Source: Odoribacter sp. (GTDB taxonomy: Bacteria > Bacteroidota > Bacteroidia > Bacteroidales > Marinifilaceae). Taken from it: a stretch of 29,484 nt of DNA. The notes below the pieces were generated by a model that made no database searches, had not been told where the DNA came from, and worked only from the letters and a program-made list of their open reading frames with translations. Location of the stretch: the NCBI GenBank assembly GCA_020024465.1, contig JAHHTT010000029.1, forward strand, positions 1 through 29,484, given 5' to 3'. Position numbers and translations under genes: made by a program. Shown here piece by piece: positions 24,668-29,484 of this stretch; within the stretch, counting starts at the first letter, position 1, and every line of letters starts with the position of its first letter.

Positions 24668-27600
24668 TTATAATTTAATGGTTACACCTACAATTAATTT
24701 TCTCGCTAAAGGATAAGTATCTCCTTTATCATAACCAGTATTAATATCTACCGTTTCTGGATCCAATCCGGAATAATTGGTCCATGTCAATAGATTTTCA
24801 CCACTGAAAAAAAAGCGAACATCACGAATAAAACATTTCTTCAACCATTCTTTAGGAAAAGTATAGCCAACTGTCAGTGTTTTTAACTTCAAATAATTTA
24901 CATGTTCAACCATGTAGTCTTTCATATTGGTCCACGTTCCATTATAATTATTGGGCTGCAAATATGGGAAATCGCTCTTGTCTCCTTCTTTTTCCCAAAA
25001 AGTAACATTACGCAAATCCACAAATATCGGATTGTTCTTTTTGCTTATACTACTTTGTGGAGCTCCATTAATCATATCTCGTCCTAAGGAATAAGAAAAA
25101 AGTATATTTAAATCCCAGTTTTTTATGTTAATTTCATTGACAATACCTCCATAAAGTTTAGGAAGACTACTTCCTAGATATACATAATCAAACTCATCTA
25201 TATATCCATCTCCGTTAATATCTGTAAAATTAACATCTCCCTCTCTAAAAAATGTTTCAGGAGAACCTTTTACTTCTAATGCTCTCAAACTGCCATCAGG
25301 ACGATAAAGATAATGAATGTCTTTACCAGATTGAATAATACCATTTGTCCTATTTCCAAAAATGCTACCTATTGGTTTGCCCAAAACATAATCCAAATCT
25401 CTGTAATCTGTTGAAGTTGCATTGATATCTCTACCATCATATGTTTTTCTTAACATATTCCAATTTTTAGCCATATTAAGGGAAATGTGCCAATTAAAAT
25501 TACTACGTCTGAAAATATTATAACTTATTTCAAATTCTATACCTTCGTTTGATAATGCACCTGCATTCATCCAAGCATTCAAGTAACCATAATGTTTACC
25601 AGGAAGAGGAACAAGACTTAACATATCTTTCGTATATCTGTAATAATAGTCTATGATGAATCCCAAACGATAATCAAAGAAATTCAATTCCAATCCAAAA
25701 TCGAATTGTCTTGTTTCTTCCCAACCAAGTTTTTTATTCCAATATCCTTCACGAAAATTGGGCTGGATAATTGGTTGTCCATCATAAGAATTTTCACCTC
25801 CTTCAAGAATTCCATATGCAAGATAAGGGGAATTAAACTGATTTCCTGATATACCATAACTTGTACGTATTTTACCAAAGGAAAGTGCTTCAAAATCATC
25901 TAAAAAATTTTCTTCTGAAAAATTCCATCCTATAGCTATAGATGGAAAAGTTGCCCAACGTAAATCTTTCCCAAACACAGAACTTCCATCACGGCGTAAC
26001 GTAACTGAAGCCAGATACTTACCACTGTATGAATAATTTATTCGCCCAAAATAACTTTCCATTTTTTTCTCAGAAAAATCAGATCTATAATTTTTCATTG
26101 CAATAGTCCTCCCGTTCGTCGTCTCTATATCCGGCCAACCATCTTTTCCAACATAATGCACATAATCACTAGGTCCATTTTTGGCACTTCCAGCATTATA
26201 ATTGTCTTGATCGTACTGATATGAATAGCCAAACATAACATCCAATTTATGCAATTCTTTAAATATGTGTTTGTATGTCACTAATAATTCATCAAGGATT
26301 GAATAAGAACGATTTATTTCTCCCATAGATTCTGATTCATCTTTAGTATTCATCCATGAGGGAGCAAAATAATTTCGATTATTTTGTGAAAAATCAAGAG
26401 AAATAGTATTGCTCCATTCTAGCCCTTTAATGATTTTTCCCCTTAATCCGAAACTGACTCTCAAACGATAGCTGTTATTTTTTTCTTCAATACCCTGTAA
26501 TTTCTTCAATGCTTCTTCTGTTACTGTTGAATTTCCAGGAAAAAGAGATGATTGCTTATATGGATCTCCAGGTATAACCTCTATTTCATTTCCAGAAGAA
26601 AAACTATTGCTTTTTTTACCTCTACTTCGATCTGTATAGGCTAGATATGTTCGCAAATCGACAGTTAACCACGGCCTTGGATCAAAAATAAAATTACCCA
26701 TCAAGTTCAAACGTTTATAGCCTGTCCCTTTCAAAATCCCATCTTCCTTATAATAGCCTAAACCTACCGAATAGGTATTTTTCTCACCTCCACCTGATGT
26801 CTGAATATTTGCATTTAACGTTTTGGCCGCATCAAAGTAATATTTAAAAAAGTTTGTGCTGTTATTAAAAAATGGATTCAAACTATCTTGAAGATAGGAA
26901 CCGTTATTACCATTTTCAACATAGCCGTCAATCCAAAAACCATCATATGAAGGACCATACATATTCCAGGTCTCCTCATAACTAGTAGGATATGTATACA
27001 TTTTTTTATATTCATCGTAATATGCAACTCTTTCATTTTTTATCTGTTGAAGACGAAAGGCTCGTTCAACTCTCCCTCTTGTTTGTTCTGGATATTTAGA
27101 GAGAACATTATATGAATATGAAAAATTAATATCAAATTGTGCTTCCTGATTTTTATGTCCTTTCTTTGTAGTAACAATAATAACTCCATTAGCAGCTCTT
27201 GATCCATAAAGAGAAGCTGCGGATGCATCTTTTAGAACTTGTATGCTTTCTATCATTTCAGGATTTATATCAGAAAGACTATTTGTTCCAGTTACAGGAG
27301 AAGTAAAAGTATTCATAGGTACGCCATCAACAACCCATAGTGGATTAGAAAAACGTCTGCCACTTTCTACGCTTAATGAGTTAAAACCACGGATCGTAAC
27401 ATTTGTACCTCCTCCTCCAGGTGCTCCCGTAAGATTGGTTACATCCATACCGGCTACGCGACCTTGCAATAAATTTGAAATATTAGGACTAGGAATATCT
27501 TTTATATCATCAGATTTTATAACTGTTACAGCTCCTGTCATTTCTCTTTTATTACTTGTACCATAAGCAACAACAACAGTTTCATCCAAAGCTAGGATTT

Positions 27601-28195
27601 CTTCTTCAAGTATAATATTCATCTCTCCTGTTAATACAGAAGTGAATGAAACAAGTTTTGTTTTAAAACCGACAAAAGAAAACATTAACTCACCTTTATC
27701 AATAGGCAATGTTAACTGAAACACTCCTTCATAATTAGTTACAGTGCCCAATGAAGTTCCTGACAACCTAATAGTTACACCTGGAATCGGATGTTTTTTA
27801 ACGTCACAAACACGACCTTTTATGACAAATTTATCTTGCTGTTTACTTTTATTATTATCCAACGGATATCTTATAACAATATATTTTTCTGTAATTTCAT
27901 ACTCAAGATTTGAATCTTGCAATATAGTAGAATATAATTCTTCAAGAGTCTGATTTTCAACATTGATATCAATGACTTTATCAATTTTCAACTCATTATT
28001 GCTAAATAAAGTAATTTTTCCTGTTTGTTTTTCTACTTGTTCAAAGATAACTTTGATCGTTTGTTTCCCCGTATTGATTTTTATGCTCCATGGAGAAATA
28101 CTAGCTGTTACCTGAAAAATAAAGCCAATAGTAAACAGCACGACTAATCTGACTATACGCCTGATTTGCCTGCAATACATTTGATTGTTTTTCAT
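24668..28195 (-). CDS. SusC/RagA-family TonB-linked outer-membrane transporter with STN domain
   Basis: The 1175-residue protein has, in order, a signal (about 1-32), an STN (secretin/TonB N-terminal) domain of about 41-110, a CarboxypepD_reg domain of about 123-200, a TonB-box-like LDETVVVAYG at 203-212, a plug of about 215-345 with GTNVTIRGFNSL and ASLYGSRAANGVIIVTTKKG, and a large barrel ending in LARKLIVGVTIKL. The STN domain lets the loaded receptor signal to a FecR-type anti-sigma factor, and such a gene sits 34 bases upstream. The ligand enters through the channel after SusD capture, powered by TonB. The length is normal for the STN-bearing branch of the family. Confidence 0.96.
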   Translation of the reverse strand: MKNNQMYCRQIRRIVRLVVLFTIGFIFQVTASISPWSIKINTGKQTIKVIFEQVEKQTGKITLFSNNELKIDKVIDINVENQTLEELYSTILQDSNLEYEITEKYIVIRYPLDNNKSKQQDKFVIKGRVCDVKKHPIPGVTIRLSGTSLGTVTNYEGVFQLTLPIDKGELMFSFVGFKTKLVSFTSVLTGEMNIILEEEILALDETVVVAYGTSNKREMTGAVTVIKSDDIKDIPSPNISNLLQGRVAGMDVTNLTGAPGGGGTNVTIRGFNSLSVESGRRFSNPLWVVDGVPMNTFTSPVTGTNSLSDINPEMIESIQVLKDASAASLYGSRAANGVIIVTTKKGHKNQEAQFDINFSYSYNVLSKYPEQTRGRVERAFRLQQIKNERVAYYDEYKKMYTYPTSYEETWNMYGPSYDGFWIDGYVENGNNGSYLQDSLNPFFNNSTNFFKYYFDAAKTLNANIQTSGGGEKNTYSVGLGYYKEDGILKGTGYKRLNLMGNFIFDPRPWLTVDLRTYLAYTDRSRGKKSNSFSSGNEIEVIPGDPYKQSSLFPGNSTVTEEALKKLQGIEEKNNSYRLRVSFGLRGKIIKGLEWSNTISLDFSQNNRNYFAPSWMNTKDESESMGEINRSYSILDELLVTYKHIFKELHKLDVMFGYSYQYDQDNYNAGSAKNGPSDYVHYVGKDGWPDIETTNGRTIAMKNYRSDFSEKKMESYFGRINYSYSGKYLASVTLRRDGSSVFGKDLRWATFPSIAIGWNFSEENFLDDFEALSFGKIRTSYGISGNQFNSPYLAYGILEGGENSYDGQPIIQPNFREGYWNKKLGWEETRQFDFGLELNFFDYRLGFIIDYYYRYTKDMLSLVPLPGKHYGYLNAWMNAGALSNEGIEFEISYNIFRRSNFNWHISLNMAKNWNMLRKTYDGRDINATSTDYRDLDYVLGKPIGSIFGNRTNGIIQSGKDIHYLYRPDGSLRALEVKGSPETFFREGDVNFTDINGDGYIDEFDYVYLGSSLPKLYGGIVNEINIKNWDLNILFSYSLGRDMINGAPQSSISKKNNPIFVDLRNVTFWEKEGDKSDFPYLQPNNYNGTWTNMKDYMVEHVNYLKLKTLTVGYTFPKEWLKKCFIRDVRFFFSGENLLTWTNYSGLDPETVDINTGYDKGDTYPLARKLIVGVTIKL

Positions 28196-28229
28196 AATTA
28201 TACGTTTTAGTTAGTAGTATTAAAGAATT

Positions 28230-29405
28230 TCACTTTTTTGAAATAGTTACAGTTTTTGATTTAATGCTAAAATTAAGATTAGTAGTTTTTTTTAGTAGTT
28301 TTATGAATTCATTAAAATTAACATCCCTTCGTACAGCACCCGTAAAACGGTATTCTTTACATTCTTCTTGCGCAAAAAAGAAATCAATATTATACCATCG
28401 TTGTAATTTAATTGTTAATTGCTCTAAAGGCATATCTTGAAATCGGAATATTCCATCTATCCATGAAGTGAATAATTTTGTATCAACCTTCCGGATCGTA
28501 GCTCTCTGATACTTTTCTGAAATTTCAATTTGTTCATGAGGTTTAAGTAAGTAATTTTTGTTTAAGTATTTTATTTCTACCATCCCTTCTACTAATGTTG
28601 TTTGTATAATTTCATCTTCTGGATAATTACTGATATTAAAGGAAGTTCCTAATACCTTAGTTATACAATTTCCCAATCTTATAATAAAAGGTCGACATGT
28701 ATCTTTTGCAACGTTAAAATAGGCTTCTCCTGTCAGTTCAACAACTCTTTCATTTTGACTAAAATGTGTGGGAAATTTTAATTTACTATCAGAGTTAATC
28801 CAAACATTAGTACCATCTGCAAGAATAACTTTATATTCACATCCTATAGGAACAGAAATTGTATTCATCTTAATATCACCAATTTGGTTTTTATTGATAA
28901 TTAAAGTTTGGAAAGAATCTTTCGCAAAGATCAAACCATTATTTGACACTATCTCAATACGTTGTGAATCATCAAGTATGATCTTCTCCTCTTCATTCAG
29001 TTCTAACGTAGTTTTTACTTGTCTTGCTTCTGTACCAAGTGCTGTCGTTTGATTGTGAACAACAGTTGAAAATTTCTCTGATTCATCCTTTAACAGCAAG
29101 GAAACCATTCCTATTCCCAAAAAAACTATAACGACAGCAGCATAACTCAAATATTTTCTCCACATATTATTCCGGATTTTTTTTGTATAAATCTCAAAAG
29201 CAGCCCAAGCTTTCTCCATATCAATTTCATGCACTTCCTTCTCTCCTGAATAATAAGTATCAAAATAATATTTAGCTTTCTTATAATATTCTTGATTTTG
29301 AAGATCTTCATTCAACCACTCGTCAACAAGCTTATCATCTACGTTAACTGATTTTCCCAAAAGACATCGTACAATTACACTCCAATTTATAAATTTTTTG
29401 CCCAT
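28230..29405 (-). CDS. FecR-family anti-sigma factor
   Basis: The 391-residue protein has a cytoplasmic N-terminal region (1-83), a single transmembrane helix of about 86-106, a FecR domain of about 180-285 (ISVPIGCEYKVILADGTNVWINSDSKLKFP, ELTGEAYFNV, VLGTSFNI) and a C-terminal DUF4974-type region of about 318-390. It spans the inner membrane and holds an ECF sigma factor until the SusC STN domain reports ligand. It is the first visible gene of the operon. The 79 bases upstream inside the window contain no sigma-factor end in any minus-strand frame, so the cognate sigma gene is further right or elsewhere. Confidence 0.93.
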   Translation of the reverse strand: MGKKFINWSVIVRCLLGKSVNVDDKLVDEWLNEDLQNQEYYKKAKYYFDTYYSGEKEVHEIDMEKAWAAFEIYTKKIRNNMWRKYLSYAAVVIVFLGIGMVSLLLKDESEKFSTVVHNQTTALGTEARQVKTTLELNEEEKIILDDSQRIEIVSNNGLIFAKDSFQTLIINKNQIGDIKMNTISVPIGCEYKVILADGTNVWINSDSKLKFPTHFSQNERVVELTGEAYFNVAKDTCRPFIIRLGNCITKVLGTSFNISNYPEDEIIQTTLVEGMVEIKYLNKNYLLKPHEQIEISEKYQRATIRKVDTKLFTSWIDGIFRFQDMPLEQLTIKLQRWYNIDFFFAQEECKEYRFTGAVRRDVNFNEFIKLLKKTTNLNFSIKSKTVTISKK

Positions 29406-29484
29406 AGTTTTCGCAGTTATTTTGCATTAAAGACACAAAAACAATAAAAACGGAGTACATAAGGAATAAAAATTTTTGATATTT

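Noticed and set aside
29406..29484. Possible end of an ECF sigma-factor gene upstream of fecR
   Set aside because: None of the three minus-strand frames shows sigma region 4-like sequence before the FecR start; only AT-rich leader DNA is visible.

Overview
The window looks like a piece of a Bacteroidales chromosome. The evidence is a SusC/SusD pair behind a FecR-type anti-sigma factor, a type IX secretion (T9SS) sorting domain, lipoproteins with Bacteroidetes-style lipoboxes, DUF4876/DUF4857/DUF4491-type proteins, and promoters of the Bacteroidetes form (TTTG at -33, TAnnTTTG at -7). The DNA is AT-rich. T9SS cargo together with FecR/SusCD/fasciclin loci would suit an Odoribacteraceae- or Porphyromonadaceae-like gut or oral anaerobe, but genus is not decided by what I can read. 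No tRNA, rRNA, CRISPR array, transposase or integrase was seen.

Left part (1-2.3 kb): a short, probably truncated lipoprotein gene at the edge, an AlkD-like DNA glycosylase gene with its own terminator, and a translationally coupled pair encoding a Cys/His-containing lipoprotein and a PepSY-type membrane protein.

Centre left (2.3-14.4 kb): two divergent units share a 153-bp control region. On the minus strand are a subtilisin-like protease with a T9SS C-terminal signal and, one base downstream, a PorV/PorQ-like barrel. On the plus strand is a tight six-gene run: TonB-dependent receptor, DUF4876-like lipoprotein, outer-membrane barrel (probably DUF6850), ABC ATPase, ABC-2-like permease, and a DUF4857-like membrane-anchored protein. 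With the PepSY pair nearby, the simplest reading is a cell-surface system that cuts or captures a substrate, imports it through the TonB receptor, and has a linked inner-membrane ABC module. The substrate is unknown. Iron/haem or a peptide are guesses from family context.

Middle (14.5-18.8 kb): an orphan CarboxypepD_reg domain protein, a DUF4491 membrane protein, an ABC-F protein of the Uup type, and tilS (tRNA-Ile lysidine synthase). tilS ends in a strong bidirectional terminator. Facing it is a well-formed minus-strand promoter that could make a small RNA of about 87 nt.

Right part (18.9-29.4 kb): an AraC-family regulator diverges from a calycin/DUF5018/PCMD-type lipoprotein gene, with a repeated 12-mer and an inverted repeat between them. 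After a 490-bp intergenic stretch containing a 20-bp perfect inverted repeat, a minus-strand operon runs fecR-susC-susD-fasciclin lipoprotein-small lipoprotein. It is a TonB-dependent uptake locus under trans-envelope control, without a carbohydrate-active enzyme and without its sigma factor inside the window.
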